Positions 11,775 through 23,232 of a DNA stretch of 64,000 nucleotides are shown in pieces; position 1 is the first letter of the stretch; each line of letters opens with the position of its first letter. The DNA is taken from positions 91,147,902 through 91,211,901 of the forward strand of contig NC_073695.1 of assembly GCF_029784165.1 (NCBI RefSeq). Reading direction: 5' to 3'. A program made the position numbers and the translations under genes. The stretch is from Wyeomyia smithii. Taxonomy: Eukaryota; Arthropoda; Insecta; Diptera; Culicidae. Under the pieces are notes generated by a model that was not told the origin of the DNA, made no database searches, and saw nothing but the letters and a program-made list of their open reading frames with translations.

Positions 11775-12665
11775 TGAAACCGAATGACTTCCCAACACTT
11801 ACGGCTGGCAAAGCTTGCGGCAGAGCAGGCCCTATTGCTGGTATCGCAGGTTCGGCTAGCTACCGGGTAACCAAGGATTACGCGGATAAAGTACAAAAAC
11901 CAAGAACTTTCACTTTTCTTATTATATTTCGTGTAAGGGTGGCGTGTGGGTGTGTAATCACAATTGATGGTGTGGCGTGTAATATTTACTCACTACTTTT
12001 GCTGCTTAGGCTGCGCAGGAGTCCTCTCGACTGCGCAACCCGATTCCGAACGGGTACGAGGCGGCAAGTGGATGGCGGATAGCGGGAACCCAGTAATCTC
12101 GAACGTTGATCACAAATGTTGCAGGCGTTCTTCCCTCCTTGACGCAATCGGCCTGACCGCGGCTGACCGCAATGGCCAGCACCGAGAGGGGACCCTCCTT
12201 AACGATTAGGACATATTGTCCGAGGGTGTCGATGCTCCTTTACGGGTTAGGCGCGGAACCTTTCCAAGTTCGCGGGCCGAACCGTGTGCTGCGCAGTTCT
12301 CCTGTAGCTGCGGGCCAATCTGCAAACGCACTACCGATAGCCCCAAGGGGGGGGGGGGGGTCCAATCGTTGGTCTAACTCACTGCTGAACAGCACACGGA
12401 CGCCTGGTGTATAAAAAAAGCTCCCGAGTCTGCAAGTCCACTTCCTTTTATAGTCTCAGACAGTCCGCCAGTTCCCTCCAATAGTTTTGCGCTTAATTTA
12501 ACTCTTCATTTTTGAAGCAGTTTGCGCCATACTTGGTCCCGCCTCATCGACCAAACAGCGATTTGTATTGTTGCAGCGGTATTTGTCCCTAACTTATGTG
12601 CTCGAAAGACACACGAATAAATAATGACATCAAATAAAAACTAAGAATTGTAACCAACGGTTACA
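11775..12665 (-). repeat. 3' LTR
   Basis: This 891-bp LTR differs from the other by roughly ten substitutions by eye, a G run of 14 instead of 11, and lack of a 32-bp stretch. On the minus strand it carries TATAAAAGG (12444-12452), the likely LTR promoter. Confidence 0.85.
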
Positions 12666-12683
12666 CTATCCACCACTCCCATT
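12666..12683 (-). other. polypurine tract of LTR element
   Basis: On the minus strand AATGGGAGTGGTGGATAG abuts the TGTAACC start of the 3' LTR. This is where a plus-strand DNA primer is expected. Confidence 0.7.
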
Positions 12684-13017
12684 GAAAAAAATTTGAAAGC
12701 ACGAAGTTATTTTGCCTTTTTTTTTTAATCGAATCTAGCTGCTCTATAAAACCATTTAGCTTGATACAATTCGTGATTTTGTTTATTATAAATTTATTAT
12801 TAAATATTACTCAAACTTTATACAACGCGCGAAATCACAATAAATTCAATAATTACCAATAATTTAAATATGCTAAAAATTTCATACACATAATACACAC
12901 AGTATAATTCAATATAATACAATCGAAATAAAATAACAAATGTACATGTTTAAAAATATTTACAAAATTATTTTACAACCCTATTTACATTTATATACAC
13001 CACTTCGCCAACACTAG

Positions 13018-13499
13018 TCAGTCAATGTTACCAACTGTCGCATCGGGTTTCGTTGTTTCACCCTACTTTACCGACAGATTCCAGACAAGCTGTCATCTGT
13101 GTCACTATGTAAATATCAAATTTCACAAAGTGTTGATGCGAAAGTTAAAGTTTTCGTGAAAGCAGGCCAAATTTTCAACGAAATCAAGGTAAGTCCACAA
13201 CATATCGACGCATAACTTCTTTTGTTTATTCTAGCACATTGTGCAATTATCTGTGAGCAACGCCAGGGTGAATTTTTTCAATAAAAATTGCCCTGCGATG
13301 CAGCGTATATCGTATCGCTACCCCCATGATAGTGTTCTTGACTTTGCAAGATTGTATCAGGTAAATAAAATTGAATATAATATAAAAATTGTATCGTAAC
13401 CATATCATCTTTTTACAGTGTGAACCAGTGCTTCCAACAGTGACATCCCCTCACCGCAGCTCCACCTCTATCGCTCGAATAGAGGAAAAAAACGGATAA
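13018..13499 (+). CDS. spliced reading frame antisense inside LTR element (unknown, 5' incomplete)
   Basis: Three blocks read open across two canonical introns, both in phase 0. Exon 13018-13188 (57 codons, no Met, preceded by a stop) ends AAG|GTAAGT. Intron 13189-13234 (46 nt) ends TTATTCTAG. Exon 13235-13360 (42 codons, containing PAMQRISYRYPHDSVLDF) ends CAG|GTAAAT. Intron 13361-13418 (58 nt) ends TTTTTACAG. The last exon runs from CEPVLPTVTSPHRSST to a stop at 13497. The product would be about 125 residues and I do not recognise it. The first intron is short for a mosquito. The start may have been lost by mutation or lie in another exon. The frame opposes the element's own transcription, which would let introns survive retrotransposition. 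It could also be a chance open frame. Confidence 0.4.
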
Positions 13500-13520
13500 T
13501 TTCTCTATTGTCCCCGCAAT

Positions 13521-13735
13521 ATGGCCAGTGCGGCTATGAATTCCCAAAAAAGACTGGATCACGGTAACTGCATGACACGGATTTTAAGTGATCACTCTTC
13601 TCCGCGTTCGAAGATCTTTGTTTCCGATGCAGTTTACCTGGATACTGCCCAGAGTCCGGATTGAAGGAAGTGCAGAACCTGTCCTCAATCTCAGAGCAAA
13701 AAAAATCGGACGCTGCCGTAACCTCTGATGATTGA
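13521..13735 (+). pseudogene. second short coding-like frame in LTR element
   Basis: From ATG at 13521 the frame reads MASAAMNSQKRLDHGNCMTR and on to DTAQ, then stops at 13662. The overlapping next frame continues from 13655 as SGLKEVQNLSSISEQKKSD to a stop at 13733. Together they look like one product of about 70 residues with a single frame break. It follows the spliced frame on the same strand by about 20 bp, and a donor-like AAG|GTAAAT lies at 13806. It is not recognised, and may be the 3' part of the same captured gene. Confidence 0.3.
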
Positions 13736-14518
13736 AGATGGACCAGGTTGATTGCGAGCAACCTCCGGTAAATTGGCAAGTATCTCCACACTGCAACAAA
13801 ATGAAGGTAAATGACATTCAATTTCAAAATTTCCCTAAAGCAAGAAAATATATCTGCTTAATCCTTGAGTTTCTTTTAAAACGAAAGATATATCCTTCAA
13901 CATATTCTGAATATTCGTATTAAATTTTCCAATATCCACCTTACATTCCATAAACATTGCTTTTATATTCCTATTCGAATATGAACGGCTAGCGTTCATG
14001 ATGCACTCAACTCAGTGCTGTATTTCGTTGGGTTCAAAAAATTTCACATTCGTTCTTAAGCTTTCTTCACGAAACTAGATTCTGGGGTTCACCTTGTCCG
14101 TTGGGCTTCGCCTGCGTGCGCCGCTCGAGTTCTATTGTTCACAAGTTCATTGTTCTAGTGAGTATAACGCAAAGCAGCACGGCGCGAATTATCAATGAAT
14201 CAATTTGGGTATGGGTAAATTGAGATTTATTATGTGTTATGATTTTTCTTTTCAGGCAAAACGATTCACGAAGTATCAAATTAACCAAAACACGAATTTT
14301 TTCTCACTTTAAACAATTTTAAAAAGCTTCCACGTACTACTTTTCCTCAAGGACTATCACTACCACGATTTTATAGGCATTCATATTTTTTTTAGTAGAT
14401 CTGGGGATTAGTGATAGGGCCAAGAAATTCGTACCTAAGTACCGAATCCCTTCCGCCTCCCATTGGAAAAAATCCTTAGATTTTTTACTTTAATCGATCA
14501 CTTGATTACCTTTCGCGG

Positions 14519-14536
14519 ACTTTTATGTGGGCGCCA
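14519..14536 (-). other. primer-binding site of LTR element
   Basis: TGGCGCCCACATAAAAGT on the minus strand begins two bases after the end of the 5' LTR. The TGGCGCC start fits the complement of a tRNA 3' end. Which tRNA is used was not determined. Confidence 0.7.
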
Positions 14537-14538
14537 AT

Positions 14539-15458
14539 TGAAACCGACTAACTTCCCAACACTTACGGCTGGCAAAGGCTGCGGCAGAGCAGGCCCTATT
14601 GCTGGTATCGCAGGGTCGGCTAGCTACCGGGTAACCAAGGATTACGCGGATAAAGTACAAAAACCAAGAACTTTCACTTTTCTTATTATATTTCGTGTAA
14701 GGGTGGCGTGTGGGTGTGTAATCACAATTGATGGTGTGGCGTGTAATATTTACTCACTACTTTTGCTGCTTAGGCTGCGCAGGAGTCCTCTCGACTGCGC
14801 AACCCGATTCCGAACAGGTACGAGGCGGCAAGCGGATGGCGGATAGCGGGAACCCAGTAATCTCGAACGTTGATCACAAATGTTGCAGGCGTTCTTCCCT
14901 CCTTGACGCAATCGGCCTGACCGCGGCTGACCGCAATGGCCAGCACCGAGAGGGGACCCTCCTTAACGATTAGGACATATTGTCCGAGGGTGTCGATGCT
15001 CCTTTACGGGTTAGGCGCGGAACCTTTCCAAGTTCGCGGGCCGAACCGTGTGCTGCGCAGTTCTCCTGTAGCTGCGGGCCAATCTGCAAACGCACTACCG
15101 ATAGCCCCAAGGGGGGGGGGGTCCAATCGTTGGTCTAACTCACTGCTGAACAGCACACGGACGCCTGGTGTATAAAAAAAGCTCCCGAGTCTGCAAGTCC
15201 ACTTCCTTTTATAGTCTCAGACAGTCCGCCAGTTCCCTCCAATAGTTTTGCGCTTAATTTGACTCTTCATTTTTGAAGCAGTTTGCGCCATACTTGGTCC
15301 CGCCTCATCGACCAAACAGCGACTTGTATTGTTGCAGCGGTATTTGTCCCTAACTTATGTGCTTATGTTCTGTATTGGAGAGAAACGTGAAGGCTCGAAA
15401 GACACACGAATAAATAATGACATCAAATAAAAACTAAGAATTGTAACCAACGGTTACA
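14539..15458 (-). repeat. 5' LTR
   Basis: A 920-bp LTR with TG..CA ends (TGTAACC..GGTTTCA on the minus strand). It has a 32-bp stretch absent from the 3' LTR, beginning TTATGTTCTGTATTGG near 15362. Confidence 0.85.
15205..15213 (-). promoter_or_regulatory. LTR TATA box
   Basis: TATAAAAGG on the minus strand, about 245 bp into the 5' LTR, followed at initiation distance by ACTTGCAGACTC. It would drive transcription of the element toward lower coordinates. Confidence 0.5.
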
Positions 15459-15462
15459 AAAT

Positions 15463-16144
15463 AAAATCAGAGTTCGGAAACATTAAAAAAACACGTCCAA
15501 TTTTACACTTTTAGGTAAAACTAGAATTAAGCTATAGCTAACTAATAGTAGCTACGTATAGTTGCCTAGTTTCCATGAAGTTTTCTGTAAACTTGGTGCC
15601 TGTGCCCAACGGTGCCTGTTTGAAGTGAAAAAATGAAAAACCATTACAACCACTTGTCTTACAGTGCACTCAGAATTCGTCGAACATCATAAGGTAAATC
15701 AAAAGGGGTTACCTGCTGAGTGCATGTATCCACATTGCATAAATATGGTGAAATTTAATTACAAAAAGATTTCCCTTTGCTCCCGTCAATATCTGGTTCT
15801 AGCCGTCAATAGAAAGAAGAGGTTGAGAGCTGGTGGAACTGAATTTGTATCATTTCATTTTAATGAGATGATTTTGAAGCAAACATAATCCATTTCGCAG
15901 TTAACCAAAATACGTATGGAATCTTGACGCCATCAGTCTCACATTCTCCAATTAGTACTAATGATGTCATTGCAGCAGATGTGTAAAACGCCAGTATGCA
16001 TGCATGGAAACTATACCAAATTGACGCTACTTTTTAATTTACCATGTGAGAACGAAGCGGACAATAACAATTTCGCACAGAGTACTTCCACATCGTGCCG
16101 CAGAATGCGGAGCTCTCGAATTGGTCAATTTATTTTCAAAATTA
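15463..16144. other. intergenic, nothing recognised
   Basis: The small frame at 15664 begins after an acceptor-like CTTACAG and has no motif. Confidence 0.5.
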
Positions 16145-16426
16145 TACATCGTGAACAAATCACGTAACGCATGAATGGGGGTGGGGGGCAAGCTTGCCTT
16201 ACTTATTGTTACCTGTAAAAAAGGTACTTCGGATCGTTACGTAACTAATTTACTAATTGAAAATTGGGTATTTTTTCCAAAATAGAAAAATGTGTGGAGG
16301 GCAGCTTGTTCAGCGTAGCGTAATTTTAGGGAGGGGTTGAATCCTCTAAAACGATACTTATTGTTACTGGGGAAATGGTCTGAAGCTTCGATTTTTCGAG
16401 TTACGGAATTTGTGTACCACGCCTTA
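16145..16426. mobile_element. degenerate MITE of the CACAAATTACGTAAC family
   Basis: The left end GTGAACAAATCACGTAACGC and the inverted right end GTGGTACACAAATTCCGTAAC form imperfect terminal inverted repeats. They match those of the better preserved copy at 33844-34114. A TA dinucleotide borders each side, as for Tc1/mariner-mobilised MITEs. Confidence 0.6.
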
Positions 16427-17592
16427 TTATGTGGTCTTTTGCGTTGGAATAAACAATAGAAACATTAGTTTTTACCATTCAATTGCCATCAAACAATGGC
16501 TGGACATATCATAAACTCGAACAAAAAGTAGAGTTACGCGAAATTCCATCTGGCTTTGGAAACAATGACACTATAAATATGCTGATTTTAAAAAGACCTT
16601 GAAGTTTATGACGTAGTGTGGCATGCTGTGAATACTACACACTAAAAATGATTCTCGAGTTCGCGGTAATACATACTACCGAGCTATCAAGGTTTAACCT
16701 AAATTAACTGAAAATTCAGCAAAAGAAATAATGAAAACCATACAGAAATACCGAGAATTCGGATATTTTGTGCTGTCATTTTTTAACCGAGCATTCAGTG
16801 GTGCCGTTCTCGGCATAAATAACCGAGATTCAGCAGTGAATTCTATTCTATTCTGTAAATTTGGCAATCCTTGCAACGATTTTGAACACCAATGCCTTGA
16901 TCCACATGGGAGCTTGTGGTATAATAGTTGGCATATCTTATAAATAGTAAACTAGTGAATAGGTGTGTTGGTGGATATGAATTTCAGATAACAAGAATAA
17001 ATCATTTGAAGTAAAGCTGCCGTGAAATTAAAAGATAAACCGTCTTTATTAAGACGATTAAATATTGGACCGTAATACAACCCAGTGCTATTTTTTTAAG
17101 TTGAATTTTATTCTAGTATTTATCTCATAGGTTTTTTCGTATATCATTTATGTATCTCATAGTTCTTATCAATCGTATCAAAAGTATTCGAAGAGCGACG
17201 AAACTAGGCCATTCGTAATTGTATATGTTGTAAGTGCAGTGGTCCAAAAGAGCAAAGAGTGGAAATTAATTCCTCAGCACTTTTGTTTTTCAACCTAGCT
17301 TGTGGGTCCTTAGCAACAAATATTTGTTTGAATGACCCACATAATCTTTAAGTGTCGAAAGTTGTTGGAAGCATTTAAAAAAAAAATCCAAGAAAACTAG
17401 CTTTTTTGTGCTAACAGATAGTGGAATAGTTTACTCGGCAAAGTTTTAGAAAATGTAAAAATATGGAACCTTGCTGAATATACAAAAATCCTATTTTAGA
17501 TTGTGAAAGATGTATAGAATTTTTTGTATTGAAGCTACTTAAAATTTAGTTTTTTGTACTTAACTGTTGTTAGTTACATTTTACAAGAAAAC
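16427..17592. other. intergenic with possible MITE remnant
   Basis: At 16638-16860 a CACACTAAAAATGATT end and repeated CCGAG/CTCGG words resemble the ends of the MITE at 25763-25995, but a matching right end was not found. The rest is AT-rich without features. Confidence 0.4.
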
Positions 17593-17972
17593 AATGTGCT
17601 GAAGAATAGTGGGGGCCTAGTGTGGTTGGTAACGTCTCCGCCAATCACGCTCGACGCCTGGGTTCGAATCCTACCGTCGACATAGGTGTCGATGGTTATG
17701 AGGTGGCGTGATCCACTCACAACCAACCTAACTGGTCTAGATTCAATCCTAGCCGACACCGGAAGATTTTCTGAGGCGAAAAATCTCTGGGATCACGCCT
17801 TCCATCGCATGAGGAAGTAAAGCCGTTGGCGCCGGTCCGTTAATAAACGGGTCGTGAGTTAGGGTCCTGGGTGTGGAGTCGTCTCCCTGGGCGTCGGTGA
17901 TTGGCCACAACAGTGGCGGAACTAGACCGACGGAAAATAAGCGAGAGTAAAAAAAAAAAATGTGCTGAAGAA
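17593..17972 (+). mobile_element. full-length tRNA-derived SINE with target duplication
   Basis: The body runs 17607-17958. A box GTGGTTGGTAACG near 17631, B box GGTTCGAATCC near 17670, a roughly 250-bp tail region, then poly(A). The 14-bp target duplication AATGTGCTGAAGAA is perfect at 17593-17606 and 17959-17972, which argues for recent LINE-mediated insertion. It is of the same family as the truncated copy at 1268-1462 and is organised like the Aedes Feilai class, though longer. Confidence 0.88.
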
Positions 17973-18112
17973 CTGTTGTGGTACAAAAAACAACCTTTTT
18001 GCCTTTCTCCTAGAAAGGTATAGCAATCACTGGAAAAACCGAAGGTATAAAAGTGGTCCCAATGGCCGAATGTCATATACCACTCGACTACTTTCGACGA
18101 ACTGAGCATTTT

Positions 18113-18146
18113 CTGTATGTATGTATGTATGTGTGTGTGTGTATGT
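18113..18146. repeat. GTAT/GT microsatellite
   Basis: A run of GTAT repeats passing into GT repeats inside the dispersed repeat array. Confidence 0.9.
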
Positions 18147-19245
18147 GCAACTTTTTTTTCTCACTCACTTTTCTCAGAGATGGCTGGGCCGATTTTCATA
18201 AAATAAAATGCAAATGAAAGGTCTAGTTGCGCCATAGGTTGCTATTGAATTTCATTGTAATCGGATTTTTAGTTTAGAGGTTATGTATCAAAATGTAAAA
18301 ATCACGAAACATCAATATCTAAGAAACCGCACAACCGATTTCAATAAAATTGGTTTCAAATGATTGGGCTGTCCAATCAAAAGAACCCTTAACTTTTGAG
18401 TTTCGTTATGATTGAACATATGGTTTAAAAGTTATGTAAAGAAAAGTTATCCTGAGGTTGTTTAAACTCACTTATTTTTCTCAGTGATGGCTGAACCGAT
18501 TTTCACAAAATTAGTGTCAAATGAAAGGTCTAGTTGCCCCATAGGTTGCTATTGAATTTCACTGCAATCATGTGAAATCACATAATGAAAGTAAATATAT
18601 TGACTTTCTCCTAGCGATCACTGGCTAATTAAAAGGTAGAAAAATGATTGAAATGGCCGAATGTCATATACTACTCAACTCAGTTCGACGAATCGAGCAT
18701 TTTCTGCATATATGCATGTATAGGTGTTTGTGTTTGTGTGTGGGTGTGTATGTGCACCTTTCTTTCGCATTCACTTTTCTCGCAGATGGTCTGACCGATT
18801 CTTTCTATCCTGGTGTCAAATTAAGGGTCTATTCGCCGCTTAGGTTGCTATTAAATTTCATTGTAATCAAACTTTTAGTTTTGGCGCTGCGTCAGAATGT
18901 GAAAAACGCTCTTATATCTCAGAAGCTATGAACATAGTTGAATTCAAATAAATGGGCTTTCAAACCCTTAAACAATGAATTTCATAATGTTTGAACATGT
19001 GGTTTGAAAGTTATAAAAAGAAACGAAACCCGCAGACTGTTTAAAACTATAGCTACGATCAAAATATGTGGCCTCAACATCATATAAATTTAATATTGTA
19101 CTATTTCAATGTTTGCGGCCTTGCTCGGGATTGAAGTTGAAATTAAACGTCATATCTATCATTTCACTTTTCGCCTTTCTCCTAGAAAGGTATAGCAATC
19201 ACTGCAAAAACTAAAGGTATAAAAGTGCTCAAAAGGGCCGAATGT

Positions 19246-19930
19246 CGTATACCCAGTGTTATGAAAATGACTGCAAGACAATGACAGCAAATTTTCAACT
19301 GATCCGGCTCTCATTGTATTGCACAGCTCTCACTGCTCCCCACACGTTCGGTGAACAGTTCGACAGCAACTGACGACAGTACACATGCAACTCCATACGG
19401 ACTGTTATTTTTCATCTTCATATGTGTGTTGGTAATTCCAAGCTGTCGTAAATGACAGCCTATAATCTTCCGACATCCTTCAACACGAATCCGAGCGGGA
19501 TGTCAGGTGATTATGATCACGACAGTAAGGCCGATGAAAGAATGAAAGAGAGATGGTGCGAAGCACGTTTATTCTTACGTGGGGAATAATATCAACAATG
19601 GAAACGGTTTGCTTTGTATTCAATATGTCACCGCCCTGTGAAAAAGGAGAAACGAAAAAATGCAAGTCGACGACAGCCGCAGCCGATCAGCAGGCTGTCA
19701 ACAGGAACAGGACATCCTCAAAATGAGCAAACTAGGCTGTCATGTCCGAACGAACAAAATACATGCGCAAGAATGAGCTGTCGTACGCAACACAACACCG
19801 TTTCTTTGCCTTGTTTAAGCTGTAGCTGTATGTGAGCTCTCATGAATAGCGCATGCATGAGGCTGTTAGAGTGAAGAGAGGGAAAAGTCGTCAGTCGCTC
19901 TCCAGTCATTCCCCTAAGCTTGCGTATACC
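19246..19930. mobile_element. hAT-like MITE with 8-bp target duplication
   Basis: The element 19254-19922 (669 bp) is flanked by CGTATACC at 19246-19253 and 19923-19930. The uninterrupted array sequence elsewhere has one such site. Ends are CAGTGTTATGAAAATGACTG and, inverted, CAAGCTTAGGGGAATGACTG, sharing AATGACTG. An 8-bp duplication plus CA..TG ends fits hAT. It has no transposase. A second copy lies inverted at 62052-62732. Confidence 0.85.
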
Positions 19931-21264
19931 ACTCGACTCAGTTCGACGAGCTGAGCATTTTCTGCATGTGTGTGTGTAACGCTCTCCCAATCTCACTCGA
20001 TTTTCTCAGAGATGGCTGAATCGATTTCAATTAAATCAATTGCAAATGAAAGGTCTAGTTGCCCTTTAAGACCCTATTGAATTTTATTAAAATCTGATTT
20101 CTGGTTTAGAGGTTATGTATCAAAATGTAAAAATCACGAAACATCAATATCTCAGAAACTACACAACCGATTTGAACAAAATTGGTTTCAAACGAACGGG
20201 CTACCTAAAAACCCTCAACTTTTGAATTTTATGAAGATTGAACATATGGTTCAGAAGTTATGGAAAGAAACTTGTTCTGGAGACTGGTTAATCTCATCAG
20301 TGTCATATGGAAAGTCTTGTTGCCCCATAAGACCCTAATGATTTTTTTTGCGAACGGATTATTACTTTTCCTGTTATGTTTAAAAATGTGAAATCCAGCT
20401 ATGAAATGGAACATATTCCGAAGACTACATAAACTCACTCACTTTTCTCAGAGATGGTTGAACCGATTTCTACAAAATTAGTGTCAAATGAAAGGTCTAG
20501 CTGCCTCATAACACCCTATTGAATTTTGCTGTAATCGGACTGTAACTTCGTCTGTAATGTATTGAAATGTGAAAATCACGAAACTTCATTATCTTAGAAA
20601 CTACACAACCGATCTGAACAATATTGATATCAGATGAACGGGCTAGTGAGGGATATACTGATGAATTATGATTGAACACGTGGTTTCAAAGGTTGGCTCC
20701 CCCATACGTTCCCTTTTCATTTGATTGTAATCAAACTTAAGCAACCGTTATGTTTTAATTTGTAAAACAACGAAAGTCTATTATCTCAAGTATTACACGA
20801 CTTATTTGAACATAACTAGTGTCATACAAACGAGTCATCTCTCAAACTTACAAATAACAAACTCCATAAAAATGTGATATCCTGTTCAAAAGTTTTGTAA
20901 AGAAAAGAAATTCAAAGACTATTCAACACTGCTTTGATCAATATATATGGCCTCAACATGATTTAAATGTGGTATCGTACTATTTGAACGTTTCCGATAT
21001 CGCTCGTGATTAAATTGTTCAAAATTAAGAGTCATTTCTTATATTTTGCTATTTCTGAAGCACTAACATTACGTCAAATTTCATATTTTATACTTTAATT
21101 ACAACATCAATATTTTAGAACCCAAAGAGTGAATATACCTTTTTGGATTCAAGCATTCATGTGAATCTATTTTTACAAATAATAAGTTTGAATGAGAAAG
21201 GCTGAGTCTGACCGCTAGGTGGATTAATTTAGGTTTTTTTCTAAAGATCTCACATCTCAACTCA

Positions 21265-22150
21265 CTTTGAATACGGGTTGCGGTGTAGTAGGAATATGAG
21301 TGCGGTATAATATTGAGGAGATAGAACAGGAGATAACAACGTGAAATATTAAGTGTTGTCCTCCTATCATTGGCGATTCCGCTTACCGTGCAAGTCTAGC
21401 CAATGGCCAATTCGAGAACAACATTTGAATAATTGTTCATCAGATGACATAAACAGTAAGGTGCCAATGTAAATCTTCATTTCGAATTTCGTTTAGCGAT
21501 AGGTCCCAAAAATTTCGTCTCCCCAAAGAAGGCTCCATGCAACATTCCAGTTTAATCGGGCAGCAGCGACACAAAATTCCATTCCCACAGACCTTTGCAC
21601 AGTCTGAAATAGCATATTTTCTCGACATTCTACACCTGAATAGAGCGCTGATACTAGACACCTTGTTTCCCATAAGTAGGCAATAGCAAAATAGTAGTAA
21701 TAAAGTTTTCCCTTCTTGGTAACTCTAGGTGACTGGGACAAAGCCTAGGAATAAAAAACTATACAAAAACGGTGAAAAGTATCGGGAGGAGGGGGGTTAC
21801 CAGCAGATTAGGCTTAACTAGAATTTATTTAATAAAATAAATTTAACAACAGACTTGCTTCCGGGTGGTCGTTCTCAGCCTTAACGAGACTTAAGTATCG
21901 CAAGTCCCTGGTAATGATCTTAATTATTAACTTAGCCTTTGCTATCGGATTTGCGGAAGTCGTGCCTCAAAGCGATCGAAGTTTCACTTTTTTAATCGAT
22001 GAAAAAAGCAAAATGCAATTTCCGATTTTCAAACATTCTTTTTGACACGAAATGTCTTACAAATGTACGAGATTTGATGTGGTTTTTGGAAAAATTGTTT
22101 TAGAAATAGACTGTTATGGGAGTTAAAAGTATTCGAGCTGGAAGACTCTC
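21265..22150 (-). repeat. unclassified dispersed repeat, inverted relative of 31450-31975
   Basis: Reading minus, the part 22050-21480 matches 31450-31975 plus in order: an AAAGGCTAAGTTAAT block, GGGACTT, ACCACCCGG, then frames sharing ETxCLVSxLYS and VGME.C. The block around TTCGAATTTCGTTTAGCGATAGG also recurs near 50529 and 55480, and the TCAAAGCGATCGAAGTTTCA block near 55560 and 56583. No terminal repeats were identified. Confidence 0.6.
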
Positions 22151-23212
22151 CCAAAAGGTTGATTTTTTACAAAAAAAAAATTAGGCAACACTAGATCTTG
22201 AAGTTAAAAGCTCTTCATTGCGCACGGCTACTCGACCATTTTTGCTATGTGCGAGAAAGCCTATTGCAACACACACTAACGAAGAAAAGCAAATAAAAAT
22301 GTTGACCGTTTACAAACATGTTCTTAACTTTAAACCTAGTATAGCATAGCACCTATGCTATATCACTGCAGTAAGTTTTAATTACCTATAATACTGTTTT
22401 CTATATTTTAACTATTGATTTTGTGCATAAAATTTTGACGTTATTCTCGTTATGATTAATAATATGAGATTTTACGGTTAAATTAGTACTGCATTAAGTT
22501 TACCATTCCTTAGTGGAATTCGAACTAAATCTATCAAAGAAGCGGCGATATTCTCTTCGCATGGTTTGAGCGATGTCAATAGTAGGTTGATTACATCCTG
22601 AATGTTTTGCTCTCTGCAATGAAACTTTAACCGACTACGTGCAGCGAAACTTTAATCAAGGTTTTGAGTGTGAAACAGTAATCGACCTTTTCCTGTTGTC
22701 AATTCAAGCTAGGTATTTTATACAGTTAAAAATATGGCGTCTCAAAGCCTTGGCAAAAACTTTATCTTAATTATGCTAACCAAATTAAACTGAGTCAAAA
22801 TGACGCAGGGTGATAACTGCAGCTAAAGAAACCGGTTTAATGTTGCTATTCTTCAGATCATAAATTTTCGCTTTGATTCCTCATTCGTAAACCTTATTTT
22901 TAAACCACAATCAAAATGCACTCACAAAGAACATGAACTTGACCGCTGCTGTAGGCTGCTTCGCCGGGCACGCAACTGTTGTGCGAATTTTATAGCGATA
23001 ATTCACTCATTCAAAATAGAAATGCCATTCCGTAAGCTAACTGAGACGAGTCCTCGCACGGTCAACGGTCGCAGCGGGGTGGTCGCCGTTAGACTGAAAA
23101 CAGAATCAATAAACGGAACGTCAACGATCGTAAAGAAGGTGCCCGACCAAAGTCACGGACGACCAAAACAATGCGCTATAAAACGGAACCAAACATGGAC
23201 CACTTCGGTTGT

Positions 23213-23232
23213 TGATATACAATTGTATATCA
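23213..23232. repeat. 20-bp perfect palindrome
   Basis: TGATATACAATTGTATATCA is its own reverse complement. It sits about 35 bp downstream of a TATAAAA box at 23177, near where a transcript would start. A dimeric binding site is possible; no factor is assigned. Confidence 0.6.

Larger units (their letters stand above)
11771..15462 (-). mobile_element. short LTR retrotransposon, structurally complete
   Basis: Two nearly identical LTRs (11775-12665 and 14539-15458) flank 1.87 kb. The minus strand is the coding orientation. The LTRs start TGTAACC and end GGTTTCA. A tRNA primer-binding site TGGCGCCCA follows the 5' LTR two bases in, and a purine tract precedes the 3' LTR. The whole is flanked by the 4-bp duplication AAAT (11771-11774 and 15459-15462). 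No gag, protease, reverse transcriptase or integrase motif is present, so it is non-autonomous and must have been moved by another element. Few LTR differences imply fairly recent insertion. Inside it, on the opposite strand, lies an intron-containing reading frame. Confidence 0.85.
17990..21240 (+). repeat. dispersed repeat array, units of about 300 bp
   Basis: Units recur starting with a block like TTTCTCAGAGATGGCTGAACC, then AAATGAAAGGTCTAGTTGCC, CCTATTGAATTT and AATATCTCAGAAACTACACA. Copies are near 18165, 18475, 18775, 19995 and 20440. The array begins GCCTTTCTCCTAGAAAGG (again near 18600 and 19172) and ends near 21200 with GAAAGGCTGAGTCTGACCGC. Similar end fragments lie near 47320 and 47455. 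No coding capacity was seen. A hAT-like MITE interrupts it at 19254. Confidence 0.75.
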
